Below are positions 42,408-52,394 of a DNA stretch of 64,000 bases, piece by piece. The translations under genes and the position numbers were made by a program. Under the pieces are notes generated by a model. That model did not search any database and was not told the origin of the DNA. It worked only from the letters and a program-made list of their open reading frames with translations. Source of the stretch: Haematomicrobium sanguinis DSM 21259 (lineage in GTDB: Bacteria > Actinomycetota > Actinomycetes > Actinomycetales > Micrococcaceae); contig NZ_JIAG01000007.1 in assembly GCF_000688395.1 (NCBI RefSeq), positions 1 through 64,000 on the forward strand, read 5' to 3'. Positions within the stretch are counted from its first letter, which is position 1, and each line of letters begins with the position of its first letter.

Positions 42408-43544
42408 ATGAACGCCAATACCCAAGCACTCTCCGACGCGGGAGTATCCATCTGGTTGGATGACCTCTCCCGGGAGCGGATCGTGTCTGGTTCGCTCAAA
42501 GAACTCATCGACACCATGAACGTGGTCGGTGTGACCACCAACCCGAGCATTTTCGCGGCCGCGCTCAAGAACGGCGAGGCCTATGAGTCGCAGGTTCAAG
42601 ACCTAGCCGCCCAGGGCGCCGACGTCGATCAGGCGGTCTTTGAAATCACCACCGATGATGTTGCCCAGGCATCAGACCTGTTCGCCGACGTCTTCAAGGC
42701 AACCGATGGGCTCAACGGCCGTGTCTCGATCGAGGTGTCCCCGAATCTTGCCCGCGACACTCAGGGCACCATCGCTGAGGCAAAACGCCTCGCGGACAAG
42801 GTGAATCGACCCAACGCACTCATCAAGATTCCGGCCACCCAGGAGGGACTGGAGGCAATCACCGAAACGATCGCCGCCGGAATCAGCGTGAACGTCACCC
42901 TCATCTTCTCGCTCGAGCGTTACCGCGAAGTCATCAATGCGTACATGCTCGGCCTCGAGAAGGCGCGCGAAGCCGGCGAGGACATCTCCAAGCTGGAGTC
43001 CGTAGCATCCTTCTTCGTCTCCCGGGTGGACACCGAAGTCGACGCGCAGCTCGATGCAATCAACACCGACCAGGCGATTGCGCTCAAGGGCAAGGCCGGC
43101 CTCGCGAATGCGCGCTTGGCCTACCAGGTGTTTGAGCAGGAATTCTCTTCTGAGCGCTGGAAGGACCTGGAAGCGTCCGGCGCTAAGGTGCAACGCCCGC
43201 TGTGGGCATCCACCGGGGTCAAGGATCCGAGCCTCCCGGATACGCTCTACGTCACTGAACTGGTCGCTCCGAACACCGTGAACACCATGCCGGAAAAGAC
43301 GCTGATGGCCGTGGCCGATCACGGTGAGATCAAGGGCAACACCATTGCCGGAACCTATGAAGAGTCTCAGGTCCTCATCAATGAGCTGACCGAACTCGGC
43401 ATTTCCTACAATGACGTGGTCGCCAAGCTCGAGGATGAGGGCATCAAGAAGTTTGACGTCTCCTGGACCGAGCTGCTGGAGACCGTGCAAACCGCACTGG
43501 ATCAGGCCGCCCAGAAGTCCGCGTCCGCAAGCAAGGAGGCTTAA
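42408..43544 (+). CDS. tal: Transaldolase
   Basis: Transfers dihydroxyacetone units in the pentose phosphate pathway. The 378-aa product matches the long actinobacterial type: [12 protein letters not shown] at the N-terminus, [24 protein letters not shown], and the Schiff-base lysine in [25 protein letters not shown] and [13 protein letters not shown] complete the barrel signature. It is preceded by AGGAGAAG at a normal distance and lies 43 bp after tkt. Confidence 0.95.
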   Translation: MNANTQALSDAGVSIWLDDLSRERIVSGSLKELIDTMNVVGVTTNPSIFAAALKNGEAYESQVQDLAAQGADVDQAVFEITTDDVAQASDLFADVFKATDGLNGRVSIEVSPNLARDTQGTIAEAKRLADKVNRPNALIKIPATQEGLEAITETIAAGISVNVTLIFSLERYREVINAYMLGLEKAREAGEDISKLESVASFFVSRVDTEVDAQLDAINTDQAIALKGKAGLANARLAYQVFEQEFSSERWKDLEASGAKVQRPLWASTGVKDPSLPDTLYVTELVAPNTVNTMPEKTLMAVADHGEIKGNTIAGTYEESQVLINELTELGISYNDVVAKLEDEGIKKFDVSWTELLETVQTALDQAAQKSASASKEA

Positions 43545-43550
43545 ATCCTC

Positions 43551-45182
43551 ATGAGCACAATTGCTTACGAAGCCCAGGGCGCACCACGCGCCGCCGCCGA
43601 GGCGCACGTCCCACAGTTGGTCAGCGACAAATTCGCCAGCCGCCTGTTCGACAAGGATGCCACCTTGTGGGGTACGGATGCCGAACCGGAGGCGTCCATC
43701 CGCCTCGGCTGGGTAGATCTGGCCGAAACCTCCCGTCCGCTTGTCCCCGAAATCTTGAAGCTGCGCGATGAGTTCGCCGCCGAAGGCGTGAACCGTTTTG
43801 TGCTGGCGGGAATGGGCGGTTCCTCGCTCGCCCCCGAGGTCATCACCAAAACCGCCGGCGTCGAGTTGCATGTATTGGACTCCACCGACCCGGATCAGGT
43901 CCGCGAGGTACTGGACACCAAGTTGGAGGCCACCGCGATCGTGGTGTCCTCCAAGTCCGGGTCCACCGTGGAAACAGATTCGCAGCGCCGGGCTTTTGAG
44001 CAGGCGTTTACCGACGCCGGCATCGACGCTAAGTCCCGCATAGTGGTGGTCACCGATCCCGGTTCCCCGCTGGATAAGTCCGCCCGCGAGGCCGGTTACC
44101 GCGCCGTCTTCAATGCGGACCCCAACGTGGGCGGCCGCTACTCCGCGCTGACAGCGTTCGGCCTGGTTCCCTCCGGGCTGGCAGGGGTTGACATCGCCAC
44201 CTTGCTCGACGAGGCCGAGGAAGCTCAAGAGAGCCTGCGCGAGGATGACGCGAACAATCCCGGCCTGGCGCTCGGTTCCGCTCTTGGCGGCACCAATCCG
44301 CTGCGCAACAAAATTGTCTTCGTCGATGAAAACTCCGGGCTCGTGGATTTCGCGGATTGGGCCGAGCAGCTCATCGCCGAATCCACCGGCAAGCAGGGCA
44401 CCGGTGTGCTCCCGGTGGTCGCCTCCGCGGGTGCACCCGAGACTCGCCGCCAAGCCGATGACGTGCTCATTGTCCGCTTAGAAAACCCGGACTCGGAACT
44501 CACCGCGGGCGAGAATGAAGTCGCGGTCGCCGGCAGTCTCGGCGCCCAAATGCTGTTGTGGGAGGTTGCCACGGCCGTTGCCGGCGCCCTGCTGGGCATC
44601 AACCCCTTCGACCAGCCGGACGTCGAGGCGGCGAAGGTGGCCGCACGCGGTTTGCTGGAGAACAAGCCGGAAGCCACGCAGGCCAACTTTGTTGACGGCG
44701 CGGTTGAAGTGAGGGCCGACGGCGAGTGGCTGGGTAAGGCGAATACTCTCACCGAGGCCTTGGGTGCTTTGCTGAAGCAAGTGCCTTCCGACGGGTACGT
44801 GAGCGTTCAGGCGTATTTGAATCGCCTGACCGACGAGGCGCTGGTTGCCTTGCGCGATCAATTCGCCGAGTTGACCGGGCGTCCGGTCACCTTTGGCTGG
44901 GGCCCGCGTTTCCTGCACTCCACCGGCCAGTTCCACAAGGGCGGCCCGGCCATCGGCGTGTACCTTCAGATCACCGGCGTCCCCGAAAAAGACCTGGATA
45001 TTCCGGGTCTGCCCTTCACCTTTGGCGAGCTCATTCAGGCGCAGGCGCAAGGCGATGCGAATGTCCTGTCAGAGCACGGTCGTCCCGTGCTGCGGCTGAA
45101 CTTCACCAATCGCGGTCAGGGCATTGCCCAGTTGCTGGAGGCGGTGGCGTCCTTGGAGGCCGCCGGCGACGGGCGCGCATGA
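43551..45182 (+). CDS. pgi: Glucose-6-phosphate isomerase
   Basis: Interconverts glucose 6-phosphate and fructose 6-phosphate, linking glycolysis with the oxidative branch encoded next. The 543-aa protein has SIS-type segments (FVLAGMGGSSLAPEVI, VVVSSKSGSTVETDSQR, VVVTDPGSPLDKSA) and a C-terminal active-site region (FGWGPRFLHSTGQFHKGGPAIG). It is the divergent pgi form seen fused or adjacent to tal in actinobacteria, shorter in similarity to E. coli Pgi. It starts 6 bp after tal and overlaps zwf (ATGA). Confidence 0.92.
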   Translation: MSTIAYEAQGAPRAAAEAHVPQLVSDKFASRLFDKDATLWGTDAEPEASIRLGWVDLAETSRPLVPEILKLRDEFAAEGVNRFVLAGMGGSSLAPEVITKTAGVELHVLDSTDPDQVREVLDTKLEATAIVVSSKSGSTVETDSQRRAFEQAFTDAGIDAKSRIVVVTDPGSPLDKSAREAGYRAVFNADPNVGGRYSALTAFGLVPSGLAGVDIATLLDEAEEAQESLREDDANNPGLALGSALGGTNPLRNKIVFVDENSGLVDFADWAEQLIAESTGKQGTGVLPVVASAGAPETRRQADDVLIVRLENPDSELTAGENEVAVAGSLGAQMLLWEVATAVAGALLGINPFDQPDVEAAKVAARGLLENKPEATQANFVDGAVEVRADGEWLGKANTLTEALGALLKQVPSDGYVSVQAYLNRLTDEALVALRDQFAELTGRPVTFGWGPRFLHSTGQFHKGGPAIGVYLQITGVPEKDLDIPGLPFTFGELIQAQAQGDANVLSEHGRPVLRLNFTNRGQGIAQLLEAVASLEAAGDGRA

Positions 45183-46714
45183 GCCCGAGTAGTACCGCAA
45201 ACCCGCTGCGGGATGGCCGCGACCGTCGGCTGACCCGCATTGCGGGGCCGAGCGCCCTGGTGTTGTTTGGCGTTACCGGAGATCTAGCCCAAAAGAAGTT
45301 GCTCCCGGCCATTTATGATTTGGCAAATCGCGGACTCTTGCCACCCAGCTTCTCGCTGGTCGGTTTCGGGCGCCGCGACTGGACGCATGAGCAGTTCGCC
45401 GATGTGGTTGAAGAGTCGGTTCGCGACCACTCACGGACAAGCTTCAACCCGGACGTCTGGAATCAGCTCAAGGCGGGCATCCGCTTTGTGCAGGGCGGTT
45501 TTGACGACGGTGCTGCCTTTGACACGCTCCGCGACACGTTGGCCGAACTCGAAAAAACCCGAGGGACGCGCGGCAACCATGCGTTCTATCTCTCCATCCC
45601 GCCAAAGTCCTTTGAAGCCGTCTGCCAGCAACTCTCCGAGCATGGCCTGGCTCAGGGCGAGGACGGGAAGTGGCGCCGGGTGGTCATTGAGAAACCCTTT
45701 GGCCATGATTTGGAGTCGGCCCGGGAGCTCAACGCGATCGTCGAGTCGGTGTTCCCTCCAGACGCCGTGTTCCGCATTGACCACTACTTGGGCAAGGAAA
45801 CCGTGCAAAACATTTTGGCTCTGCGCTTTGCCAACCAAATGTTTGAGCCCTTGTGGAACGCCCGCTATGTTGACCACGTGCAAATCACCATGGCCGAGGA
45901 CATCGGCATTGGTTCGCGCGCCGGATATTACGACGGCGTGGGCGCTGCCCGCGACGTCATCCAAAACCACCTGCTGCAGCTCCTCGCCCTGACCGCGATG
46001 GAAGAGCCGATTTCTTTTGACGCGAAGGATTTGCGCGCGGAGAAGGAAAAGGTGCTCGCCGCTGTCACGCTGCCGGAGGACCTAGGGGCGCATTCCGCGC
46101 GCGGCCAATACGCGGCCGGGTGGCAAGGCGGCGAATACGTGAACGGCTTCTTGGACGAAGAGGGCATCCCCGAGGATTCCGCTACCGAAACCTTCGCCGC
46201 AATCCGGGTGGACATCAATACCCGCCGCTGGAGCGGCGTACCGTTTTATTTGCGGGCCGGAAAGCGCTTAGGCAGGCGCGTCACGGAAATTGCCGTGGTG
46301 TTTAAGCGCGCGCCCAACTTGCTCTTTACGGAAGGTGAGAGCGAAGAATTCGGTCAGAACGCCGTCGTAATTCGCGTCCAACCCGACGAGGGCGCCACGC
46401 TCCGCTTTGGTTCCAAGGTGCCCGGCACTCAGATGGAAGTGCGCGACGTATCAATGGACTTCGGCTACGGACACTCCTTCACCGAATCCAGCCCGGAGGC
46501 CTATGAACGGCTGATCCTGGACGTGCTGCTGGGCGAACCGCCGCTCTTCCCACGCCAAGCCGAGGTGGAACTGTCCTGGAAAATCCTGGACCCCTTTGAA
46601 AAATATTGGGCCGATTCCGGAACTCAACCCGAGTCCTATGCGCCAGGAAGCTGGGGGCCAGAACAAGCCGCCGAACTCCTGGAACGCGACCAGCGCACCT
46701 GGAGACGACCATGA
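45179..46714 (+). CDS. zwf: Glucose-6-phosphate 1-dehydrogenase
   Basis: First oxidative step of the pentose phosphate pathway, giving NADPH. The 511-aa product shows the coenzyme motif FGVTGDLAQKKLLPAIYDL near the start and the active-site RIDHYLGKETVQNILALRFAN. EKPFGHDLESARELN and the C-terminal RLILDVLLGEPPLFPRQAEVE are also typical. Its ATG overlaps the pgi stop and its own stop overlaps opcA (both ATGA), so the genes are coupled. OpcA in actinobacteria acts as its assembly partner. Confidence 0.96.
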   Translation: MSPSSTANPLRDGRDRRLTRIAGPSALVLFGVTGDLAQKKLLPAIYDLANRGLLPPSFSLVGFGRRDWTHEQFADVVEESVRDHSRTSFNPDVWNQLKAGIRFVQGGFDDGAAFDTLRDTLAELEKTRGTRGNHAFYLSIPPKSFEAVCQQLSEHGLAQGEDGKWRRVVIEKPFGHDLESARELNAIVESVFPPDAVFRIDHYLGKETVQNILALRFANQMFEPLWNARYVDHVQITMAEDIGIGSRAGYYDGVGAARDVIQNHLLQLLALTAMEEPISFDAKDLRAEKEKVLAAVTLPEDLGAHSARGQYAAGWQGGEYVNGFLDEEGIPEDSATETFAAIRVDINTRRWSGVPFYLRAGKRLGRRVTEIAVVFKRAPNLLFTEGESEEFGQNAVVIRVQPDEGATLRFGSKVPGTQMEVRDVSMDFGYGHSFTESSPEAYERLILDVLLGEPPLFPRQAEVELSWKILDPFEKYWADSGTQPESYAPGSWGPEQAAELLERDQRTWRRP

Positions 46715-47658
46715 TTGTTGACCTGCCGAACACCACCACCTCGAAGATCTCCAAGAAGCTCATGCAGTTGCGCGAGCAGGGCGGCGTGATAGCGCTCGGC
46801 CGAGTGCTCACGCTCGTGGTGATGACCTCGGAAGGCACCGAGGAAGAGGCCATCGAGGCGGCGAATAAGGCAAGCCGGGAGCACCCGTGCCGCATTATCG
46901 TGCTATCCAAGGCGGACCCGGGCGGCGAGGACCGTCTGGATGCGGAAATCCGGGTTGGCGGCGACGCCGGTGCCTCCGAGGTGATTGTGCTGCATGGGTC
47001 CGGGAAGCTTGCTGTGGACAATGAGTCCCTGGTGTCCGCGCTGCTTTTGCCGGACGCGCCCATTGTCGCGTGGTGGCCGCACTTGGCGCCGGAGGACCCG
47101 GCGGACTCGCCGATCGGCCGCATTGCGCACCGACGCATCACCGATTCGGCCAATGAGCCGGATCCGCAATCCGCACTGGAGCGCATGAGCAAGAATTATG
47201 CGGACGGCGACACCGACCTCGCGTGGACGCGATTGACAAATTGGCGCATCCAGTTGGCCGCCGTTTTTGATCAACTCGGAGCCGGGGAGGTCACCGCCAT
47301 CGAGGTGGAGGGCGCTTCCGATTCGCCGAGCACCGTGCTCTTGGCGGCGTGGCTGAGCCAACGTCTGGGCGCTCCAACCACCATGGTCAAGGACGCCGCC
47401 GGGACCGGGCTCCGACGTGTGAGCGTGCACCGCGCGGAGGGCGATGTGGAGTTGAACCGGCCGCAGGTTTCGGTGGCGAGCCTCACCCAGCCCGGACAGC
47501 CGCCGCAGCATATCGCGCTGCCGAGGCGGACCCTGGATGACTGTTTGGCCGAAGAATTACGTAGGCTAGATGCTGACGAGGTGTTCGGAGACGTCATCAC
47601 CACGGCGTTGCCCGAGCTCTTGTCGCGAGAAGGCGCCACCGCGCGCACCACCGATTAG
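46711..47658 (+). CDS. opcA: OpcA, glucose-6-phosphate dehydrogenase assembly protein
   Basis: A 315-aa protein, IVDLPNTTTSKISKKLMQLREQGG at the start and APIVAWWPHLAPEDPADSPIGRIAHRRITDS in the middle, matching OpcA. It is needed for full Zwf activity in corynebacteria and cyanobacteria. I chose the ATG at 46711 within the ATGA overlap with zwf; a longer frame to 46606 would lie within zwf. It sits 23 bp before pgl. Confidence 0.94.
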   Translation: MIVDLPNTTTSKISKKLMQLREQGGVIALGRVLTLVVMTSEGTEEEAIEAANKASREHPCRIIVLSKADPGGEDRLDAEIRVGGDAGASEVIVLHGSGKLAVDNESLVSALLLPDAPIVAWWPHLAPEDPADSPIGRIAHRRITDSANEPDPQSALERMSKNYADGDTDLAWTRLTNWRIQLAAVFDQLGAGEVTAIEVEGASDSPSTVLLAAWLSQRLGAPTTMVKDAAGTGLRRVSVHRAEGDVELNRPQVSVASLTQPGQPPQHIALPRRTLDDCLAEELRRLDADEVFGDVITTALPELLSREGATARTTD

Positions 47659-47681
47659 CGCCTCCTACAAGAAAGGCAGCA

Positions 47682-48536
47682 ATGAGTTCCAAGACCTACA
47701 TCAACCTGCACCCCGGTTTCGACGTGCTGGCGGCAACCACCGCGGCACGGCTGATCACCCGCCTGGTGGACGTGCAAAATGTCCGCGGCGAGGCGACCGT
47801 TGTTCTCACCGGTGGAACCTTGGGTCAGGCAGTCTTGGAAGCGGTCGCGGCATCGAAGGCGCGGGACGCGGTGAATTGGCGTCGAGTGAACTTCTGGTGG
47901 GGCGATGAGCGCTTTGTGCCCAAGGACTCCCCCGAACGCAATGCTCGGCAGGCGTGGGACGCGTTGCTCTCCCACATCGATGTGGATCCCTCTCGTGTTC
48001 ACGAGTTTGGCGCGAGTGACGAGTTCGACTCGCTGGAAGCGGCGGCACAGGCGTATGCCGACGAGCTGGCCCGTGCGGCGGCGAGCGAGCGGCGCTACAC
48101 CGAAGAAACGAATGTGGAACGCATGCCGGAAGTCGCCGCCGTGTCCAGCGCCGCGCAACCCAATATCGACGAACGCCTTCCCATTTTTGACGTCCTGCTG
48201 CTTGGCATGGGCCCTGACGCGCACGTAGCCTCCCTTTTTCCCGAGCTCGCCGGGATCCGCGAAAAGGACAAGACCGTCATCTATGAGTATGACGCGCCAA
48301 AGCCCCCGCCAGAGCGCCTGAGCCTGACACTCCCCGCAATCAACACCGCCCACCAGATTTGGATTTGTGTGGCCGGGACCGACAAGGCCGGTGCGGTGGG
48401 GCTCGCCCTCGCCGGGGCCGGGCCCGTCCAAGTGCCAGCCGCGGGCGTCAAGGCCGTGGACCGCACCTTCTGGCTGATCGATCAGGACGCGGCGGCTAAG
48501 GTGCCGCGGAACTTGATCTACACCCAGGACAATTAG
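47682..48536 (+). CDS. pgl: 6-phosphogluconolactonase
   Basis: Hydrolyses 6-phosphogluconolactone, the product of Zwf. The 284-aa DevB-type protein has VVLTGGTLGQAVLEAV, VNFWWGDERFVPKDSPERN (the family's active-site-like motif) and FDVLLLGMGPDAHVASLFP. It ends LTLPAINTAHQIW...VPAAGVKAVDRTFWLID. An insert around residues 125-155 (about ARAAASERRYTEETN) is longer than in most homologues. It closes the plus-strand pentose phosphate cluster and is convergent with rbpA, 9 bp away. Confidence 0.93.
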   Translation: MSSKTYINLHPGFDVLAATTAARLITRLVDVQNVRGEATVVLTGGTLGQAVLEAVAASKARDAVNWRRVNFWWGDERFVPKDSPERNARQAWDALLSHIDVDPSRVHEFGASDEFDSLEAAAQAYADELARAAASERRYTEETNVERMPEVAAVSSAAQPNIDERLPIFDVLLLGMGPDAHVASLFPELAGIREKDKTVIYEYDAPKPPPERLSLTLPAINTAHQIWICVAGTDKAGAVGLALAGAGPVQVPAAGVKAVDRTFWLIDQDAAAKVPRNLIYTQDN

Positions 48537-48545
48537 CGGCGCCCG

Positions 48546-48905
48546 TTAGTTCTCCCGGCGCGAGCGTTTCAGTGCGTCGGCGAGGATTTGCTCGGCATCC
48601 TCCGCGTTGCGGCGCTCTTTGGCGTACTCGAGCGGCGTTTTGTACGGCTCTTCGGCGTCGACGGTGACCAGCGCGCCCTCCCGCCCGGCCATCTGGTGGC
48701 ACGTGGAGCAATCCCAGCTTGGCGGAACCTCGGTGTCCTCCAGCGGGGCGAAACGCACGGTCGTGGAGTGCCCGCCGGGACAGACGTACGTGATCACGGT
48801 CCCGATGAGCGCGTCAGTATCGCGCCCATTATCGACTTGCCAGCTTTCGGCGGTCAGCGGGTCCGCGCCGACGCGGCTCCCCCGCACTGCCCCATTTGCG
48901 TTCAC
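48546..48905 (-). CDS. rbpA: RNA polymerase-binding protein RbpA
   Basis: A 119-aa transcription factor that binds the RNA polymerase and principal sigma factors in actinobacteria. It has RGSRVGADPL at the N-terminus, the zinc-like core YVCPGGHSTTVRF...PPSWDCSTCHQMAG, and the sigma-interacting C-terminal helix PLEYAKERRNAEDAEQILADAL. It starts at a GTG (48905) with AAGGAG 7 nt upstream. In related genomes it neighbours secG; here a sugar transporter operon lies between them. Confidence 0.92.
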   Translation of the reverse strand: MNANGAVRGSRVGADPLTAESWQVDNGRDTDALIGTVITYVCPGGHSTTVRFAPLEDTEVPPSWDCSTCHQMAGREGALVTVDAEEPYKTPLEYAKERRNAEDAEQILADALKRSRREN

Positions 48906-48988
48906 TTGGCACTCCTTGGGCTAGACGGTCTCCTTATCACCATCCTAATTCTGCGCCGCTCGCGCCGAAAGGGATCGCTGGGTGTTAA

Positions 48989-49900
48989 CTACCCTTTGAG
49001 CCCTCCGGCACCGACAAACCCGGCCCCGAGCCGCCTGCCCATGAGCAAGTACAAGACCACCACAGGCAGCGAATACAGGATCGAGAACGCGGCCAGTTGC
49101 CCGTAGGCGACCTGCCCGTACTGCGAGGAAAAGGTATATAGGCTCACCGCGGCCGGTAACTTGTCCGGGGACAGCAACAGCATGAAGGGGACAAAGAAGT
49201 TTCCCCACATCCCCACAAAAGTGAAAATCGTGACGACCGCGGTCCCCGGCCGCATGAGCGGTAGCACAATCGACCACAGTGTCTGCATGGTGGAGGCGCC
49301 TTCTGTCCAGGCGCTTTCCTCGATTTCTTTCGGCACCGAGTCCATAAATGTTTTCATCAGGAAGATCGCGTACGGCAGGCTCGATGCGGCCAAAAACAGG
49401 ATTGCCCCGACCATGGAATCGATCAGGTTGACCTGCACAAACATGGCGTACACCGGGATCATGATGGCGGTTATCGGCAACCCGGTCGCAAACACGATGG
49501 TGAGCAGGAAACCGCGCTTGGCCCTCGACTGGTAGCGCGAGAGCGGGTAGGCCGCCAGCGCGGCACACACGATGGTCACGAGTGTTGCCCCGCCGCAGAG
49601 GACAATCGAGTTCCAGATGGGCCGGAACGTCGTTTCGGTGTTCCAGATGGCCGCATAATTATCGAGGCTGGGCTTTTCCGGCCACTTCACCGCAAGGGTG
49701 GCGTTGACGTCCAGCGAGGCAAAAATGACCCACAAGAGCGGGATGCTGAAGGCCGCGGCAATGACCAGAAGTACGACGGCGCTTGCCACGTTCGCGGTTT
49801 TCGTCCGGCTCCGATTGGGGTGCTTGGGGGACGAGGCTCGCGCTGCGCGCGAGGAGGTGGAAACGGTGTGGCTGGGTGCGCTTTCGGCGGCGGCACTCAT
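48989..49900 (-). CDS. Carbohydrate ABC importer permease (MalG-type)
   Basis: A 303-aa membrane protein with about six hydrophobic segments after a Ser/Arg-rich N-terminal tail. The EAA loop is KEIEESAWTEGASTMQTLWSIVLPLMRPGT, which binds the ATPase. It pairs with the MalF-type permease upstream (4-bp overlap) and the binding protein before that. The ATPase subunit is not encoded here, as is common in actinobacteria that share one MsiK-like ATPase. Substrate unknown. Confidence 0.9.
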   Translation of the reverse strand: MSAAAESAPSHTVSTSSRAARASSPKHPNRSRTKTANVASAVVLLVIAAAFSIPLLWVIFASLDVNATLAVKWPEKPSLDNYAAIWNTETTFRPIWNSIVLCGGATLVTIVCAALAAYPLSRYQSRAKRGFLLTIVFATGLPITAIMIPVYAMFVQVNLIDSMVGAILFLAASSLPYAIFLMKTFMDSVPKEIEESAWTEGASTMQTLWSIVLPLMRPGTAVVTIFTFVGMWGNFFVPFMLLLSPDKLPAAVSLYTFSSQYGQVAYGQLAAFSILYSLPVVVLYLLMGRRLGAGFVGAGGLKG

Positions 49901-50883
49901 GACTTGTCCTCCTTGGGCAACAGGCGCATGTAGATGAGCGAGGCGATCGCCCCGATGGCGAGCAGCAGTAGCGCGACGGCGGTGCCGTAACCGAGTTGGC
50001 CGAAGCTAAACGCTTGCTCGTACATGAACAGCGGCAGGGTTTGGCTTGCGGTTCCCGGGCCGCCGGCGGTCATGATGTAGATCAGTCCGAACACCGAGAG
50101 GGTCTGCAAGGTGATGAGCATGAGGTTGGTCAAGATGGATCGCCGGATGAGCGGCACCGTGATGGAGAAGAACCGCCGGAACGCTCCGGCGCCGTCGATT
50201 TGCGCCGACTCCCACACATCCGGTGACACTTGGGTTAGCGCCGCACGGTAGACGAGCATGCTAAAGGCGGTGCCGCGCCAAATATTGGCGAAAGCCACCG
50301 CCAGGATCGGGAAACTGAAGAGAAGGTCTTGTGAGGGCAAACCCAGCGCATTGGCAATCACGTTGAGGGTGCCTTCCTGGCCCAAGAACGTGGACCAGAG
50401 GTAGGCGGCCACAACTTCGGGCAGAATCCAGGCGGCAATGATGATGGCGCTAGTCAGTGCCGTAACAAACTTGTTGGCGCTACGCATCAACAGCGCCAAG
50501 ATCATCCCGAGGATGTTCTGTCCGATCACCGCGGAAAGGAACGTGAACACGAGGGTGAGCCAGACGGCGTTCCACAACCCGGGTGAGGAAAAGGCTTCCG
50601 CGAAATTGGCAAAGCCGACGAATTCGGTGTTGCTAGAACCCTCGCCGCGTAGGGCCCGGTTGGTGAAGGCCAGGTAGACCGAATAGATAATCGGTCCGGC
50701 GAGGAATGCCAGAAGTATCAGGAGTGCGGGTACCAGCGGGAGGAAGCGAAGAACCGTTGTCTTCCTGTGTGGTCGCGGCTGCCGCATTGCTGGGGCGCCG
50801 CTCCCGCCTGGACGCTCAGCGGTTGTGACCTCGCGAATCCGGATCGATTCGGACGCCGCCTCGCGGGATTCTGAGCCGCTCAT
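49897..50883 (-). CDS. Carbohydrate ABC importer permease (MalF-type)
   Basis: A 328-aa membrane protein. After a long cytoplasmic N-terminal tail (about 60 aa) come six or so membrane segments; the EAA loop is DVWESAQIDGAGAFRRFFSITVPLIRRSI. The first external region ANFAEAFSSPGLWNAVW is typical of the UgpA/MalF class. I chose the ATG at 50883, 1 bp after the binding-protein stop; a longer frame would cross that gene. It overlaps the MalG-type gene by 4 bp. Confidence 0.9.
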   Translation of the reverse strand: MSGSESREAASESIRIREVTTAERPGGSGAPAMRQPRPHRKTTVLRFLPLVPALLILLAFLAGPIIYSVYLAFTNRALRGEGSSNTEFVGFANFAEAFSSPGLWNAVWLTLVFTFLSAVIGQNILGMILALLMRSANKFVTALTSAIIIAAWILPEVVAAYLWSTFLGQEGTLNVIANALGLPSQDLLFSFPILAVAFANIWRGTAFSMLVYRAALTQVSPDVWESAQIDGAGAFRRFFSITVPLIRRSILTNLMLITLQTLSVFGLIYIMTAGGPGTASQTLPLFMYEQAFSFGQLGYGTAVALLLLAIGAIASLIYMRLLPKEDKS

Positions 50884-50884
50884 C

Positions 50885-52267
50885 TTAGCCCTCCTTGACC
50901 GTGTTGTTCGCGCCGACGATGTCGGTGACCGTGGCGTCGTAGGCCGCGGCGGCCGCATCGACGGATCCGCCGATCATGACCTGCTCCATGGCCGATTGAA
51001 TGGCCGCGGAAATCTGCGGATACGGGGCGAGAGCCGGACGGTACGTGGCGAAGTCCATGAGGGAGGTGAAAAACCCGACCGTCGGCGAATAACTTTGGTA
51101 CTCCTGACTTTCGGCCACGTCCCGTCGGATGGTGATGTTGTTGTCCGTGGTCGCGAAGAACGTGGAGTTCTCGGTGTTGCACAGCAGTTGGAGGAACTCC
51201 CAGGCGAGGTCCGGGTTTCGCGAGAGGCGCGGCATGGCCCAGGACCACCCGCCGGCGAGAGTGACGGCACCGGGGTCTTGGCCCTGCTGGGTCGGCATCT
51301 TTGTCAGGCCCATCACCTCGGACCACTCGGGCCAGGCCCCCGCGGCGCCTTCCGCCCAGTTGCTGCTGATCCAGCTGCCGTCAAGGTTAATAGCGAGCGT
51401 GGATTGCGGGAGCCAGTTGGTATAGATGGTTTCGGTCAGGTTGGGGTCCATCGCGTTTTGCAGGGGCGGAGCGAGCTTTTCGTCAAACACGGTCTTAATA
51501 AAGCTGAGCGAATCGCGGAAGCCTTGGGAACCGACCACCCACTGCTGGCTGGTGTCGGTGAACAGGGTGGAACGTGTGCCATACAGCAGCATTTCAAAGC
51601 CCTGCATGCTGGCTTTTTCCCCTTGCGCTTTGCCGGAGAAGATGTTGAACGGGATGACGTCCGGAAGGGCGCTTTTGATGGTCCGCGCGGTTTGCAGGAT
51701 GTCATCCCAGGACGACGGGTTCCATTCGCGCGCCAGCCCGGCTTGCTCAAAGAGGTCTTGGTTGTGCCAGAGTGCACGGGTGTCGGTGCTGGTAGGGATG
51801 GCGTACGGAATGCCGTCGGCCGAGACCGCGTCCTTCGATGCCGGGTAAATGTCTTGCCACGGCTGCCACATGGCGAGGTAGTCCTGCAAGGGGCGCAAAT
51901 ACCCGGCGGCGACGTCCGACTTCAAAATGAACGTATCCTCATACACCAGGTCGGGCGCTGTGCGCTCCGAGGACATCATGAGTTCGTTTTTGGTGAAGTA
52001 GTCGTTTTCGGCGGCGACAAGCGGGATGACTTGGACCGTGATGTCAGGATTCGTTTGCCGAAATTGGTCGATCACGCGGGCGAGGTAGGTCTGCATGACG
52101 GTGCCGCTACCCCACTGCTGGTGGCTGACCTTCAGGAGCTTGGACTCGTCTTGCGGCGCGCACCCGCTGAGGGCCGGGATCGTGAATGCGGCACCGGCTG
52201 CCAGTGCGCCCAATATGGTCCGACGGCTTACGGGTCGCCGCATGTCCCCCGGTATGCCCATGCCCAT
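50885..52267 (-). CDS. Sugar ABC transporter binding lipoprotein
   Basis: A 460-aa extracytoplasmic solute-binding protein of the carbohydrate (family 1) type. The N-terminus has SRRTILGALAAGAAF, a twin-arginine-like signal, then the lipobox ALSGC, so it may be a Tat-exported lipoprotein. Later segments such as QFRQTNPDITVQVIPLVAAENDYFTKNEL and NLAWEFLQLL-like SBP features (ARNPDLAWEFLQLL) fit the family. It heads the three-gene importer operon. No LacI regulator or glycosidase is adjacent. The ligand cannot be predicted. Confidence 0.88.
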   Translation of the reverse strand: MGMGIPGDMRRPVSRRTILGALAAGAAFTIPALSGCAPQDESKLLKVSHQQWGSGTVMQTYLARVIDQFRQTNPDITVQVIPLVAAENDYFTKNELMMSSERTAPDLVYEDTFILKSDVAAGYLRPLQDYLAMWQPWQDIYPASKDAVSADGIPYAIPTSTDTRALWHNQDLFEQAGLAREWNPSSWDDILQTARTIKSALPDVIPFNIFSGKAQGEKASMQGFEMLLYGTRSTLFTDTSQQWVVGSQGFRDSLSFIKTVFDEKLAPPLQNAMDPNLTETIYTNWLPQSTLAINLDGSWISSNWAEGAAGAWPEWSEVMGLTKMPTQQGQDPGAVTLAGGWSWAMPRLSRNPDLAWEFLQLLCNTENSTFFATTDNNITIRRDVAESQEYQSYSPTVGFFTSLMDFATYRPALAPYPQISAAIQSAMEQVMIGGSVDAAAAAYDATVTDIVGANNTVKEG

Positions 52268-52334
52268 CGAAACTGTCCCTTCGGCGCGTGTTGTCCCTGA
52301 ATCGTCCCCTGTGATCCATACAACACTCTCGATA

Positions 52335-52394
52335 TCGATTGTGCAGAAAATGCACGCTTTAACGGCGTGTCGCGCGCGTGTTCTGCACAGTCGA
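52335..52394 (+). repeat. Interspersed inverted-repeat element, copy 3
   Basis: Arms TCGATTGTGCAGA (52335-52347) and TCTGCACAGTCGA (52382-52394) are 13-bp complements with one mismatch. The interior CGCTTTAACGGCGTGTCGCG differs from copy 2 at few positions and has the same orientation. It lies between secG and the sugar-binding-protein gene, both on the minus strand. Confidence 0.82.

Noticed and set aside
42672-44453. 593-codon minus-strand open frame
   Set aside because: Antisense to tal and pgi, which are certain.
50825-52300. 491-codon plus-strand open frame
   Set aside because: Exact antisense of the sugar-binding-protein gene, which has a signal sequence and operon context.
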